Positions 9,644 to 18,835 are shown, counted from the stretch's first letter. The stretch: DNA of 64,000 nucleotides from Bacillota bacterium (GCA_023436065.1 JAEZKU010000032.1:1-64000), one strand, 5' to 3'. The notes: generated by a model from the sequence alone, not told the origin. A program made the numbers and translations.

Positions 9644-9674
9644 AGGGAATGTTTCTGATGAAGCATTCCCTTTT
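9644..9674 (+). terminator. Rho-independent terminator after the DegSU-like pair
   Basis: A 12-bp stem (9644-9655 with 9660-9671) closes a TGAT tetraloop and is followed by TTTT. One G-T wobble is present. Confidence 0.8.
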
Positions 9675-9901
9675 ATCATGTTGATGTTGATATAAGTACG
9701 TTATGTTGTCGTTATGAACATAATGTGATTATAACGAAGATTTTCTGAATGTAATTTGCAGTAGAGGACTTGTTCAATATAGTTATAAAGTAAATGTTTC
9801 CTTTTAGTATTTTTATTTAAATAATAATGTGTAAGATCATGAATAATTATTTTGATGAGTTATAAATTATTTATGTTCTATTGGATACTTTTTAGTTATT
9901 A

Positions 9902-9917
9902 TGTTTCACGTGAAGCA
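9902..9917. other. parS: parS-like site 1 (one mismatch)
   Basis: The 16-mer TGTTTCACGTGAAGCA matches the Gram-positive parS consensus TGTTTCACGTGAAACA except at one position. It is probably a weaker ParB-binding site. Confidence 0.8.
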
Positions 9918-10007
9918 ATTAGTATGAGTTACTTAATGAAACATTCTATGATGTATAATGACGGAACTAAATTTTGAATTTGATTTAGTAGTTCTATTAG
10001 AATATAA

Positions 10008-10023
10008 TGTTTCACGTGAAACA
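10008..10023. other. parS: parS site 2 (perfect)
   Basis: A perfect palindromic TGTTTCACGTGAAACA, the ParB/Spo0J nucleation site used in origin segregation. Confidence 0.95.
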
Positions 10024-10121
10024 TCGAAAAGAGCTGCTCAATTAATTCGCTATATGAAGATGAAAAACTTTATAGCTCATTGATTAGTTATGTACTAATT
10101 ATAATTAAGTATGATTTTGCG

Positions 10122-10137
10122 TGTTTCACGTGAAACA
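10122..10137. other. parS: parS site 3 (perfect)
   Basis: A second perfect TGTTTCACGTGAAACA, 230 bases upstream of the parA start. Confidence 0.95.
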
Positions 10138-10351
10138 TTTTATCATGCTTTGTTTATGAGAAATCATAATATTCTTCATGTATCATCCGGATTCCATAAA
10201 GGCTAGACTGATAAGAGTATCTTACTATTGATCTAAAATTTAAAATGAACGAAATATCTCTAGATATAATGAATGAAAGATGTTATAATAGTCCTCATGT
10301 AAGTATTGCTATGAATATTGGGAAAAAGACTAAAAGAGGGGTGAATACTTT

Positions 10352-11170
10352 ATGGCAAGGGTAATTGCAATCGCAAATCAGAAAGGTGGAGTCGGAAAAA
10401 CGACAACAGCAATTAATCTTTCTGCTTGTTTGGCTGAAAAACACAGAAAAGTATTAGCGATTGATATTGATCCACAGGGGAATACTTCAAGCGGACTGGG
10501 AATAGATAAGAACACGCTCAAGAATACAATCTATCAGATGATTATCGGTGATTGTAGTTTAGACGATTGTAGGATAAGTACCCCGATAAAGAATCTTGAT
10601 ATTCTTCCTTCTAATGTAAATCTTGCCGGAGCGGAGATAGAGCTAATCGGTGTAAAGGATAGAGAGTACATATTAAAAAAACACATTGAGAAGATCAAAG
10701 AGGAGTATGACTTCATTATTATTGATTGTCCCCCTTCCTTAAACACCCTCACTGTGAATGCTATGACAACTGCAGATACTGTGCTAGTCCCTATTCAGTG
10801 TGAATTTTATGCATTGGAGGGTCTGACACAATTAATACATACAATTAATTTGGTCAAACAAAGGCTTAATCCCATGCTTGAGATGGAGGGTGTGGTATTT
10901 ACAATGTTTGATGCCAGAACGAATCTTTCTCTTCAGGTAGTAGAGAATGTGAAGAGTAATCTGAAGCAAAACATCTATAAAACCATTATTCCCAGAAATG
11001 TAAGGTTAGCTGAAGCACCAAGCCATGGATTGCCGATCAATCTGTATGATCCGAAATCAGCCGGAGCAGATGGCTATCGTCAATTAGCACAAGAAGTAAT
11101 TGATAATGATGAGGCTGAAGCATATGCAAAAAATGAACCTGGAGAATTAAAGTACAGAAGTAAAAAGTAA
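10352..11170 (+). CDS. parA: Chromosome partitioning ATPase ParA/Soj
   Basis: A 272-residue Walker-type ATPase that works with ParB to segregate origins and influence DnaA. The deviant Walker A motif KGGVGKTT lies at about residues 11-18, followed by AIDIDPQGNTSSGLG and the Walker B-like DFIIIDCPPSL. It begins at ATG 10352 after AAAGAGGGGTG. parB follows at 63 bases, the usual order. The length matches chromosomal Soj proteins, not plasmid ParA with an N-terminal helix-turn-helix. Confidence 0.97.
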   Translation: MARVIAIANQKGGVGKTTTAINLSACLAEKHRKVLAIDIDPQGNTSSGLGIDKNTLKNTIYQMIIGDCSLDDCRISTPIKNLDILPSNVNLAGAEIELIGVKDREYILKKHIEKIKEEYDFIIIDCPPSLNTLTVNAMTTADTVLVPIQCEFYALEGLTQLIHTINLVKQRLNPMLEMEGVVFTMFDARTNLSLQVVENVKSNLKQNIYKTIIPRNVRLAEAPSHGLPINLYDPKSAGADGYRQLAQEVIDNDEAEAYAKNEPGELKYRSKK

Positions 11171-11233
11171 TTATGACCATGATGACAAGATAATAATTAA
11201 CTATTTTCAGATACGATTAGAACGGAGGATGTT

Positions 11234-12115
11234 ATGGCTGTTAAGAAGGGATTAGGAAAAGGACTTGATATCATGATTCCGGAAAAGATAATAGAGAATA
11301 TTGAGGAAAAACATGATGATGTTTCACGTGAAACAATGATTCTCATTAGTGACATAGAACCAAACAAGTCACAACCTAGAAAGAAATTTGATGAAGACGC
11401 TTTACAGGAGCTTGCGGATTCAATTAAGCAGTACGGGGTAATCCAGCCATTAATTCTTCAAAAAAGAGGAAAGATGTACGAAATTATAGCCGGTGAACGT
11501 CGATGGAGAGCGGCCAGAATTGCCGGTTTGAAGGAAGTTCCCGCTATTATAAAGGATTATACTCCCCAGGAAATTGTCGAGATTGCATTAATTGAGAATA
11601 TTCAAAGAGAAGATTTAAATCCAATTGAAGAGGCGCTGACTTATCAGAGATTAATTCAAGAATTTCAGCTAAAACAGGATGAGGTAGCAGAAAGGGTATC
11701 GAAGAGCCGTGTTGCTGTTACGAATTCTATGCGTCTTCTGAAGCTCGATGACCGGGTACAGCAGATGCTGATTGATGAAATGATTTCCAGTGGGCATGCT
11801 CGTACACTGTTATCGCTTGAAGATAACGAAAAGCAATATAATACAGCTTGTAAAGTATTTGATGAAAAGCTTAGTGTAAGAGAGACCGAAAAACTGGTAA
11901 AACATATTCTTACAGAAAAGCCTCATAAGGAAGCTGCTGTAACTCAGGAAGATGATTATATCTATCGCGGTCTGGAGGATAGAATCAGAACATTAATCGG
12001 AACTAAAGTATCCATACATAATAAAAACAATCATAAAGGATCCATAGAAATAGAATATTATTCAAAAGAAGAGCTGGAAAGAATTATTGAATTATTTGAA
12101 GGTATCAATCAATAA
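11234..12115 (+). CDS. parB: Chromosome partitioning protein ParB/Spo0J
   Basis: A 293-residue CTPase/DNA-binding protein. The N-terminal ParB domain carries PNKSQPRKKFDEDALQELADSI and the CTP-binding GERRWRAA motif, then ENIQREDLNPIEEA. A central helix-turn-helix (LKQDEVAERVSKSRVAVTN) reads parS, and the C-terminus should dimerise. It starts with KKGLGKGLD as in most Spo0J proteins. Its own coding sequence contains a perfect parS at 11320-11335. AACGGAGGA precedes the start. Confidence 0.97.
   Translation: MAVKKGLGKGLDIMIPEKIIENIEEKHDDVSRETMILISDIEPNKSQPRKKFDEDALQELADSIKQYGVIQPLILQKRGKMYEIIAGERRWRAARIAGLKEVPAIIKDYTPQEIVEIALIENIQREDLNPIEEALTYQRLIQEFQLKQDEVAERVSKSRVAVTNSMRLLKLDDRVQQMLIDEMISSGHARTLLSLEDNEKQYNTACKVFDEKLSVRETEKLVKHILTEKPHKEAAVTQEDDYIYRGLEDRIRTLIGTKVSIHNKNNHKGSIEIEYYSKEELERIIELFEGINQ
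11320..11335. other. parS: parS site 4 inside parB
   Basis: A perfect TGTTTCACGTGAAACA lies within parB codons 29-34 (reading frame DVSRET). A parS site inside spo0J is also known in Bacillus subtilis. Confidence 0.95.
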
Positions 12116-12175
12116 TTATGGGTAGTATATGTACTCACAGGGAACACAGCCGGACGTAAGAGGGAGGAAATTATT

Positions 12176-12688
12176 ATGAGTTTCATAGACATGATAAAGA
12201 ATTATGCTGAGTATATTATGATAGGTTTGACAGGAGTATCCTTTCTGCTGATTATATTTATCATAATTCTATCAGTGAAGCAGAAAAAGTTATCTAAAAA
12301 ATATAAGAAATTTATGACGGGAGCTAGTGGTGAGAATCTGGAGAGCCAGATTATAGCCAGGTTTGCTGACATTGATCAATTAAAAGCAAGTACAAAGGGT
12401 TTAGAAGAAGAGCTGGCTAAGGTTAAGGAGAATCTCCTGATCACATATCAGAAGGTAGGAGTAGTAAAATACGATGCCTTCAGGGAAATGGGTGGAAAGC
12501 TCAGCTTTGTTCTTGCATTACTGGATAAGAATAATAACGGTATTCTGCTTAACTCTGTACACAGTAGCAGAGAGGGTTGCTATACTTATTTGAAGGAGAT
12601 TATCAAAGGTGAATCCTTCCTGGAATTATCAGAGGATGAGACGAAGGCATTGAACCAGGCACTGAACAGTAATAACTTTATGGAGTAA
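12176..12688 (+). CDS. DUF4446 family membrane-anchored protein
   Basis: A 170-residue protein with one N-terminal transmembrane segment (about 13-34, rich in Ile/Leu), a charged coiled-coil (about 60-85), and a C-terminal domain containing GVVKYDAFREMGGKLSFVLALLD and SVHSSREGCYTYLKEI. These blocks are typical of the DUF4446 family, which recurs just after parB in Firmicutes. Its function is unknown. The position suggests co-transcription with parAB. Confidence 0.85.
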   Translation: MSFIDMIKNYAEYIMIGLTGVSFLLIIFIIILSVKQKKLSKKYKKFMTGASGENLESQIIARFADIDQLKASTKGLEEELAKVKENLLITYQKVGVVKYDAFREMGGKLSFVLALLDKNNNGILLNSVHSSREGCYTYLKEIIKGESFLELSEDETKALNQALNSNNFME

Positions 12689-12694
12689 CTCCCT

Positions 12695-13159
12695 ATGGAC
12701 AGGACAGAGAAGGTTGAGCTTACGGTTCTATGTATGATATATAAAGACAATAAGCTCTTGCTACAGGAAAGAAGAAAAGAAGACTGGCAGGGGTTGACCT
12801 TTCCGGGCGGGCATGTCGAAAAAGAAGAATCCTTTGTGCAGGCAGTCATTCGTGAGATGAAAGAAGAAACCGGATTGGATATCGAACTGCCTAAGCTATG
12901 TGGTGTAAAACAATTTCATACCGATTCTAAGATAAGGTATATCGTGCTGCTATTTAAGACAGATCAATTTAGCGGTGAACTGATATCATCTGATGAAGGA
13001 AAGATGCTCTGGATTGACAGAAGCGACTTGCCGAAGTTGAATACTGTGGCGAACTTTGCAGAATTGCTTGAGGTTTTTGATTCGGACCGATATCAGGAAT
13101 TTATGTATGAACGTAATCCGGAACAGGAAGAAATGGACTGGAGAATCCTAAGATATTAA
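12695..13159 (+). CDS. Nudix hydrolase, 8-oxo-dGTP diphosphatase-like
   Basis: A 154-residue Nudix protein. The Nudix box fits GX5EX7REUXEEXGU exactly: GHVEKE-E-SFVQAVI-REMKEETGL, around residues 36-58. Short MutT-like members hydrolyse nucleoside triphosphate analogues, but the substrate cannot be assigned from sequence alone. It starts six bases after the DUF4446 gene and ends 60 bases before a bidirectional terminator. Confidence 0.88.
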   Translation: MDRTEKVELTVLCMIYKDNKLLLQERRKEDWQGLTFPGGHVEKEESFVQAVIREMKEETGLDIELPKLCGVKQFHTDSKIRYIVLLFKTDQFSGELISSDEGKMLWIDRSDLPKLNTVANFAELLEVFDSDRYQEFMYERNPEQEEMDWRILRY

Positions 13160-13220
13160 GTCAGAGTGATCATAGGACTTGGGTAAATAATTTATCATAA
13201 TAATAAAGTTTTACAATTCA

Positions 13221-13255
13221 AAAAGCGTAGGTATCCAGATTGGACCTACGCTTTT
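13221..13255. terminator. Bidirectional terminator between the Nudix gene and adhE
   Basis: AAAAGCGTAGGT (13221-13232) pairs perfectly with 13244-13255, with A-run and T-run on the two sides. It can serve both convergent transcripts. Confidence 0.88.
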
Positions 13256-13315
13256 GATTCTATTTTTCCCTATTACACTTGTCAGCGATTGTTAAAACAT
13301 GAAATATATTTCACA

Positions 13316-15937
13316 TTATTTCTTCTTTGCCGGAACCTTACCTTTACCGTAATAAGCCAGCATATAGAGTTCCTCAAGCTCAGATACTAACGGAAGTCTG
13401 GGGTTCGCAGTTGTACACTGATCTCCGAAAGCCAAATCTGCTAAGGAAGAAACCTTATTCAAGAAGTCTCTTTCATCTATGCCATATTCCTGTAAGGTTG
13501 CAGGAATTCCTAAGTGACGGTTAAGCTCCTCTACATCCTTTGCCAGCATCTCTACTGCATCAGCATTATTCTTCGGATTCTTTCCAAGCTTCTTCATCAA
13601 TTCAAAAATCTTATCTCCTACGATATAGCTCTCATACTTCGGGAAGGAGGTAAACTTGGTAGGACAATCAACTCCGTTGTAACGAATAACATGAGGTAGC
13701 AGGATTGCGTTTGCACAACCATGAGGAATATGATACTCTCCTCCGAGCTTATGAGCCAGGGAGTGGTTAATACCTAGGAACGCATTGGTGAAAGCCATAC
13801 CTGCGATCGTGGAAGCATTATGCATCTTTTCGCGGGCAATCGGGCTCTCAGCACCCTTGTCATAAGACTCCTTCAGATATTTGAAGACTAAGTCGATTGC
13901 GTGAATTGCAAGTGCGTCTGTATAATCAGATGCTACTACGGAGACGTATGCCTCAATCGCATGTGTCAATACATCCATTCCGGTCCATGCGGTTGATTTC
14001 TTCGGAACACTCATAACGAAATCAGGGTCAATAATAGCTACATCCGGTGTTAACTCGTAATCTGCAAGAGGATACTTCTTGTTCTCATGCTTGTCGGAAA
14101 TAACCGCAAAGGAGGTAACCTCGGAGCCTGTACCTGAGGTGGTAGGAATAGCAACAAACTGTGCCTTCTTACCTAAGGTAGGGAACTTATATGCACGCTT
14201 ACGGATATCCAGGAACTTCAGTGACATGTTCTTGAAATCTGCAGTCGGATCTTCGTAGAATAACCACATACCCTTAGCAGCATCGATCGCGGAACCACCA
14301 CCGAGTGCGATGATTACGTCAGGCTTAAACTTATTCATTTCCTCAACACCCTTTAAGATGGTATCAAGGCTAGGATCGGGCTCTACCTGATCAAAAATCT
14401 CACAGTGAACATAGTCAGTACGTTTTCTTAACTGGTAAAGAACCTTACTTACATATCCTAACTGAGTCATAGAAGGATCTGTTACGATAAAGGCCTTAGA
14501 GATGCCGGGCATCTTTGCTAAATAAGCAGTAGAACCGGACTCAAAATAAATCTTACTAGGTACCTTAAACCACTGCATATTTACCCTCCTCTTTGCAACA
14601 CGCTTATAATTTACCAAATCTACCGCTGATACATTGTGTGTTGTTGAGTTGCCGCCGTAGGATCCGCAGCCTAAGGTGAGGGAAGGCATGTTAGTATTAT
14701 ATAAGTCACCGATCGCACCATGGGTGGAAGGTGAATTTACAAGGATACGACCGGTTCTCATTCTGGCCGAGAAGGACTTAATTACCTCATCGTCTGTAGA
14801 ATGAATGACGGAGGAATGACCAAGACCACCGAGCTCAATCATTTTCTCACTGAGCTGATAACCCTTCTCCAGGGTCTGAGCCTTAATCACTGCAAGTACA
14901 GGAGATAATTTCTCTTTGGACAGCGGGTAATCCGGTCCAACGCCTTCCAGCTCTGTACATAAAATTTTAGTATTCGCGGGAATTGTAATTCCTGCAAGTG
15001 CTGCAATCGATGCCGGAGACTGACCTACGATAGCGGGATTTACTGCACCGGTCTGAGGATTGATGACAACCGGTTCAAGCAGCTTGATCTCTTCCTTTGT
15101 TGCGAAATAGCAGCCGGCCTTCTTCATTAATTCTACAACCTCATCATAAACAGGTGCTTCGATGATGGCTGCCTGCTCGGAGGCACATATCATACCATGG
15201 TCAAAGGACTTGGATAATACTAAATCGTTAACGGCACGCTTTAAATTCGCGGTCTTCTCAATAAAGCAGGGAACATTACCGGGTCCTACACCAAGTGCAG
15301 GCTTTCCGCAGGAGTAAGCCTGCTTTACCATACCGGAACCACCTGTTGCGAGGATCATGGATACATCGGGATGATTCATTAACTCTCTGGTAGCATCGAT
15401 GGAAGGATACTCGATCCACTGGATACAATTCTTAGGAGCACCAGCTTTTAAAGCCGCCTCATAGAGAGTCTTTGCAGCCTCCTTGGAGCATTGCTGTGAG
15501 CTGGGATGAAAACCGAAGATAATCGGGTTTCTTGTTTTAATACAGGTTAAGCATTTGAACATGGTTGTTGAGGTGGGATTGGTCACCGGAGTAACACCGG
15601 CTACAACTCCGACAGGCTCCGCAACAATCATGTAGTCCTCTTCCTCGTTATCTTCAATGATGCCTACTGTTTTCTGATATTTAATGGAGTGCCATACATA
15701 TTCTGTAGCAAAGATATTCTTAGTGATTTTATCTTCGTAGATACCTCTTTTGGTTTCTTCAACAGCCATTTTTGCAAGAACCTGTTGTTTTGCAAGTCCG
15801 GCAAGTGCCATCTCATGTACGATATTGTCTACGGTTTCCTGATCTAAGGATAAGAAATCATTTAAAGCAACAAGTGCGTTTTTAACGAGTTGGTCAACAT
15901 GCTCTTTCGGTGTGGGTTGCTGTAATTCTTTAGACAT
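13316..15937 (-). CDS. adhE: Bifunctional acetaldehyde-CoA/alcohol dehydrogenase
   Basis: An 873-residue fermentative enzyme reducing acetyl-CoA to acetaldehyde and then ethanol with NADH. The N-terminal aldehyde dehydrogenase domain (about 10-440) has the catalytic Cys251 in GMICASEQ. The C-terminal iron alcohol dehydrogenase domain (about 460-865) has GGGSAIDAAKGM, GTGSEVTSFAVI and GMDVLTHAIEAYVS with metal-binding histidines downstream (HSLAHKLGG, IPHGCANAI). AdhE proteins form spirosomes. AGAAGGAGGA precedes the ATG. Two Rex-type operators flank the promoter, pointing to NADH/NAD control. Confidence 0.98.
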   Translation of the reverse strand: MSKELQQPTPKEHVDQLVKNALVALNDFLSLDQETVDNIVHEMALAGLAKQQVLAKMAVEETKRGIYEDKITKNIFATEYVWHSIKYQKTVGIIEDNEEEDYMIVAEPVGVVAGVTPVTNPTSTTMFKCLTCIKTRNPIIFGFHPSSQQCSKEAAKTLYEAALKAGAPKNCIQWIEYPSIDATRELMNHPDVSMILATGGSGMVKQAYSCGKPALGVGPGNVPCFIEKTANLKRAVNDLVLSKSFDHGMICASEQAAIIEAPVYDEVVELMKKAGCYFATKEEIKLLEPVVINPQTGAVNPAIVGQSPASIAALAGITIPANTKILCTELEGVGPDYPLSKEKLSPVLAVIKAQTLEKGYQLSEKMIELGGLGHSSVIHSTDDEVIKSFSARMRTGRILVNSPSTHGAIGDLYNTNMPSLTLGCGSYGGNSTTHNVSAVDLVNYKRVAKRRVNMQWFKVPSKIYFESGSTAYLAKMPGISKAFIVTDPSMTQLGYVSKVLYQLRKRTDYVHCEIFDQVEPDPSLDTILKGVEEMNKFKPDVIIALGGGSAIDAAKGMWLFYEDPTADFKNMSLKFLDIRKRAYKFPTLGKKAQFVAIPTTSGTGSEVTSFAVISDKHENKKYPLADYELTPDVAIIDPDFVMSVPKKSTAWTGMDVLTHAIEAYVSVVASDYTDALAIHAIDLVFKYLKESYDKGAESPIAREKMHNASTIAGMAFTNAFLGINHSLAHKLGGEYHIPHGCANAILLPHVIRYNGVDCPTKFTSFPKYESYIVGDKIFELMKKLGKNPKNNADAVEMLAKDVEELNRHLGIPATLQEYGIDERDFLNKVSSLADLAFGDQCTTANPRLPLVSELEELYMLAYYGKGKVPAKKK

Positions 15938-15955
15938 ATATATTCCTCCTTCTAT

Positions 15956-15973
15956 TTGTTAAATATTTAACAT
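15956..15973 (-). promoter_or_regulatory. Rex-type operator 1 upstream of adhE
   Basis: The 18-mer TTGTTAA-ATAT-TTAACAT matches the clostridial Rex consensus TTGTTAA-N4-TTAACAA at all but the last base. It lies just after the predicted adhE transcription start, where bound Rex would block transcription when NADH is low. Confidence 0.82.
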
Positions 15974-15988
15974 GCTGTTTATGAGTAG

Positions 15989-16017
15989 AATATAACATGA
16001 ATGAATCCATTTGTAAA
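15989..16017 (-). promoter_or_regulatory. Sigma-A promoter of adhE
   Basis: On the minus strand TTTACA (16017-16012) and TATATT (15994-15989) are separated by 17 bases. Rex-type sites sit on both sides. Confidence 0.72.
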
Positions 16018-16022
16018 TAGAA

Positions 16023-16040
16023 TTGTTAAAATAATAACAA
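16023..16040 (-). promoter_or_regulatory. Rex-type operator 2 upstream of adhE
   Basis: TTGTTAA-AATA-ATAACAA matches the same Rex consensus at 13 of 14 specified positions and lies immediately upstream of the -35. The remaining stretch to 16303 is AT-rich and shows nothing else clear. Confidence 0.78.
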
Positions 16041-16303
16041 TCAAAAATTTCCCCAAAATGCCAGGTAAATTATAAATAATGTACAATAACCAAAATTATA
16101 TGTCAATAATAATTAAAAAATGTATAATAATTCTTAGAGTTCGGATTAAATATTGTGCGTTAAGTCAGGAATACAGAAAAACAGAGAGAATCTACCTATA
16201 TATGATTGCTATAATTTGTATTATAATATGATTGAAGGAAATCAAGATAAATGAAAACCAACATGCAGGTCTACATTCCAATAACTGTTGAAAGGTGATA
16301 AAA

Positions 16304-17362
16304 ATGAGAATTGTCTCATTAGATTCTATAAAGGGTAACGAGCTATTGGCGAAGGATGTGTACTCGGGTAATGATGCTCTATTAATGCCTGCCGGTGCCA
16401 TCGTTAAGAAGGAATATGTCAGGAGATTAAGGGACTTAAATGTCGAATACTTATATATAGAAGATGAATTAGCGAAAGGCATTAACCTAACCAATAATCT
16501 TGAATTTCAGATACAGGAACAATGTCAGGGGGCTGTCAGGGATATTCTGCAGAAATATTCCTTTCAGAACGAAAAGGAGCTGGAACAGATTAAGGATGTC
16601 GCAGACGAGATCATACGCAGTATTATGGATGATCCGGGAGTAATCTTCAATCTGTCTACAATACGGCTAAAAAGCAGCAGTACCTATTCTCATTCCTTGA
16701 ATGTATGTGCACTTGCCGTACTGCTGTCTTTTAAGCTGAAGCTTTCGAAAGCAAAGATTAGGGATATCGCTATCGGCTGTCTCCTGCATGATATTGGAAT
16801 TACCTATATTAAAAGTGAGCTTCTCGATGCCTCCCTGGAAGACAATACGGAAAATGTATTAAAGGAACTGAAGAAGCATATCATATACGGATACTCTGCA
16901 GTTGAGAAAATGGATTGGCTTTCTGCAACCTCAAAGGATATTATTATCAGTCATCATGAAAGACTGGATGGATCAGGATATCCCTTCCGAGTAAAGGAAC
17001 CAAGAATTAAGATAGGAAGCAAGATTGCTGCGGTCTGTGATGAATTTGACAGCAGAGTGTACGGAAACTTCATAGAGAAGATGAAGGTTCACGATGCGAT
17101 TGACTATATTGTAAGCCAGGCCGGTGTAAAATTTGATTTTCGTGTCGTGAAGGCGTTCGTAGATTCTGTAGCCGCTTATCCCACAGGTTCGCTTGTCAGG
17201 ACGAATGAGGATGAAACCGCGATTGTGATCAGGCAGAATTCGAAATGCCCAACAAGACCGGTAATCAGAATAGTGGAAGACAGTAATGGAAAAAAGCCAG
17301 ACCGATGGATAGAAAGAGATCTGGTGGAGGAATTGACATTATTTATAACGGATACGATTTAA
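16304..17362 (+). CDS. HD-GYP domain protein, probable c-di-GMP phosphodiesterase
   Basis: A 352-residue protein. The N-terminal 110 residues form an uncharacterised domain seen before HD-GYP domains (LAKDVYSGNDALLMPAGAIV). The HD-GYP domain follows, with HSLNVCALAVL, the metal pair LLHDIGITYI, and the signature HHERLDGSGYP near residue 225. HD-GYP enzymes hydrolyse cyclic dinucleotides. I chose ATG 16304 after AAAGGTG over GTG 16295. It is transcribed divergently from adhE. Confidence 0.88.
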   Translation: MRIVSLDSIKGNELLAKDVYSGNDALLMPAGAIVKKEYVRRLRDLNVEYLYIEDELAKGINLTNNLEFQIQEQCQGAVRDILQKYSFQNEKELEQIKDVADEIIRSIMDDPGVIFNLSTIRLKSSSTYSHSLNVCALAVLLSFKLKLSKAKIRDIAIGCLLHDIGITYIKSELLDASLEDNTENVLKELKKHIIYGYSAVEKMDWLSATSKDIIISHHERLDGSGYPFRVKEPRIKIGSKIAAVCDEFDSRVYGNFIEKMKVHDAIDYIVSQAGVKFDFRVVKAFVDSVAAYPTGSLVRTNEDETAIVIRQNSKCPTRPVIRIVEDSNGKKPDRWIERDLVEELTLFITDTI

Positions 17363-17436
17363 GAAACTGTGGATAACTACTTCCGTATGTGGATGTAAGG
17401 TCCGGAAACGGGAAAACCGGTGGATATAGTACATAC

Positions 17437-17465
17437 TTGCACATTCGATTAAAATATGATATAAA
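17437..17465 (+). promoter_or_regulatory. Candidate promoter of the DUF3881 gene
   Basis: TTGCAC (17437-17442) and TATAAA (17460-17465) with a 17-base spacer, 134 bases ahead of the gene start. Confidence 0.6.
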
Positions 17466-17598
17466 TAATTATTACATGAGGCAGGATTAGATCTTTTGTA
17501 TAGATTAATTCGTTATCGAAGTGAAGGTGACAATGTTTCACTTGTGTGATGATGAGCAAATGTTCAAATTCACAGGTTTGTTAAGAATGGAGATTTAT

Positions 17599-18492
17599 AT
17601 GCACAGCTATTTAAGAGCGATCGGATTCAGTAATATTAATAATAGGATGGAATTAGATCGATTGTTAGAGATGATTACGGAAAGTGCTGCTATAAAGCGT
17701 ACCGTACAGTCAGGAGAAGCAAACAGCCTGACTGAATTAAGTATGGAATTTGGTGAAGGGATGGGAATTACGGTTCGCGGTGAAACTGACGAGAACAGTA
17801 AGTTTCATATGGATCACTACTATCCATATCTTCTTGGGCAGACGATCAGTACCCGAGAAGAGGTAGGAATCAATAAACGTGTAGACTCAGAGGCTTACAC
17901 CGGAATGTGCGATGATTTTCGTCTTGGGGTATCTATGATCTTCTATTTACAAAACGTCATTGAATTCCTGGAGAAGAAAAATCAGAACATGCCGATGGGA
18001 ACCTCTTTCCCGATCACGCTTGCTGCCCTTTCCCTGGATGGCAGAATCCTTCTGCCGATTGAAATGGATGAGGTACAAGTAAGAAATATCAGCGCAGAGA
18101 CCAAATATCGTAATAATTTGATTGCCGAAGCAAAGAAGGGTAATCAGGATGCGATCGACAGTCTGACCATAGATGATATTGATACCTATGCTATGATATC
18201 AAGAAGAGCTAAGAAGGAAGATATTTATTCTATTGTTGACACTTCCTTTATTCCTTTTGGATCAGAGTCGGATAACTACAGCGTGATTGCTACCATTACC
18301 GAATGTAACCTGATAGAAAATACGCTTACAAAAGAAGCAATCTATGATATGCAGCTGGTCTGCAATGATATCGCCTTCCGTTTATGTATCAATCAGAAGG
18401 ATTTACTGGGAGAGCCGTTGGTTGGCAGGCGTTTTAAAGGGAACATCTGGATGCAGGGTAGTATCGGTTTCTCAGAGCAGGTAAGGGACTAG
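17599..18492 (+). CDS. DUF3881 family protein
   Basis: A 297-residue soluble protein beginning MHSYLRAIGFSNI, the typical start of DUF3881, a family I know mainly from Lachnospiraceae and whose function is unknown. No transmembrane segment or catalytic motif is evident. Blocks such as YYPYLLGQ, DDFRLGVSMIFYLQN and CNDIAFRLCINQKDLLGEP look conserved-type. I chose ATG 17599 with ATGGAG upstream, since the 26 residues that an earlier start would add look unlike the family. Confidence 0.75.
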   Translation: MHSYLRAIGFSNINNRMELDRLLEMITESAAIKRTVQSGEANSLTELSMEFGEGMGITVRGETDENSKFHMDHYYPYLLGQTISTREEVGINKRVDSEAYTGMCDDFRLGVSMIFYLQNVIEFLEKKNQNMPMGTSFPITLAALSLDGRILLPIEMDEVQVRNISAETKYRNNLIAEAKKGNQDAIDSLTIDDIDTYAMISRRAKKEDIYSIVDTSFIPFGSESDNYSVIATITECNLIENTLTKEAIYDMQLVCNDIAFRLCINQKDLLGEPLVGRRFKGNIWMQGSIGFSEQVRD

Positions 18493-18534
18493 TACGAAGT
18501 CTTTCAGAGTTCAGAAACGATCGAAATTAAATGA

Positions 18535-18563
18535 TTGACTTAGTTCGCAGGAAATAGTAGAAT
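18535..18563 (+). promoter_or_regulatory. Promoter of tRNA-Arg(CCU)
   Basis: TTGACT (18535-18540) and TAGAAT (18558-18563) with a 17-base spacer, 21 bases ahead of the tRNA. Confidence 0.8.
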
Positions 18564-18583
18564 AATTACGTTGCGAAATTTGG

Positions 18584-18655
18584 GCCCTCATAGTTAAATG
18601 GATATAATAAGCCCCTCCTAAGGGCTAGTTGCAGGTTCGATTCCTGCTGGGGGTG
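18584..18655 (+). tRNA. tRNA-Arg (anticodon CCU)
   Basis: A full cloverleaf can be drawn. It has a 7-bp acceptor stem with two G-U wobbles, a D arm with GG, a 5-bp anticodon stem AGCCC/GGGCT enclosing loop CTCCTAA (anticodon CCT, reading AGG), a short variable loop, and a T stem GCAGG/CCTGC with TTCGATT loop. The discriminator is G and CCA is not encoded. Confidence 0.93.
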
Positions 18656-18657
18656 TT

Positions 18658-18687
18658 GCTGAAAGCTTAGGCTTTCAGCTTTTTTTT
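18658..18687 (+). terminator. Terminator of tRNA-Arg
   Basis: GCTGAAAGC (18658-18666) pairs perfectly with GCTTTCAGC (18671-18679) and is followed by eight T residues. Confidence 0.93.
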
Positions 18688-18835
18688 GCCATTTTACATG
18701 AATTTAACACAAAATATACATGATCATGATATCCCCATTACAGGAAAGATGATACCTTTAAGATGTATTAATCGAAGCGGCCGTACTGTTTCCGGCTGAT
18801 TAATGAAGGAATTACTTTGATAGAAGGAGCATTTT

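Larger units (their letters stand above)
9675..10351. other. Long AT-rich intergenic region upstream of parA
   Basis: About 680 bases without a credible gene. It holds three parS-type sites (9902, 10008, 10122) spaced 106 and 114 bases apart. The parA promoter must lie here; TATAAT is present at 10284-10289 but without a convincing -35. I see no DnaA-box cluster, so this looks like a partition centromere and not an origin. Confidence 0.7.

Noticed and set aside
17370..17378. Perfect DnaA-box-like TGTGGATAA between the HD-GYP and DUF3881 genes
   Set aside because: A single 9-mer without neighbours or an AT-rich unwinding element is expected by chance; the origin should lie left of rpmH.
18688..18835. 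Pho box upstream of pstC
   Set aside because: Only one TTTAACA is visible; direct repeats with regular spacing are not.
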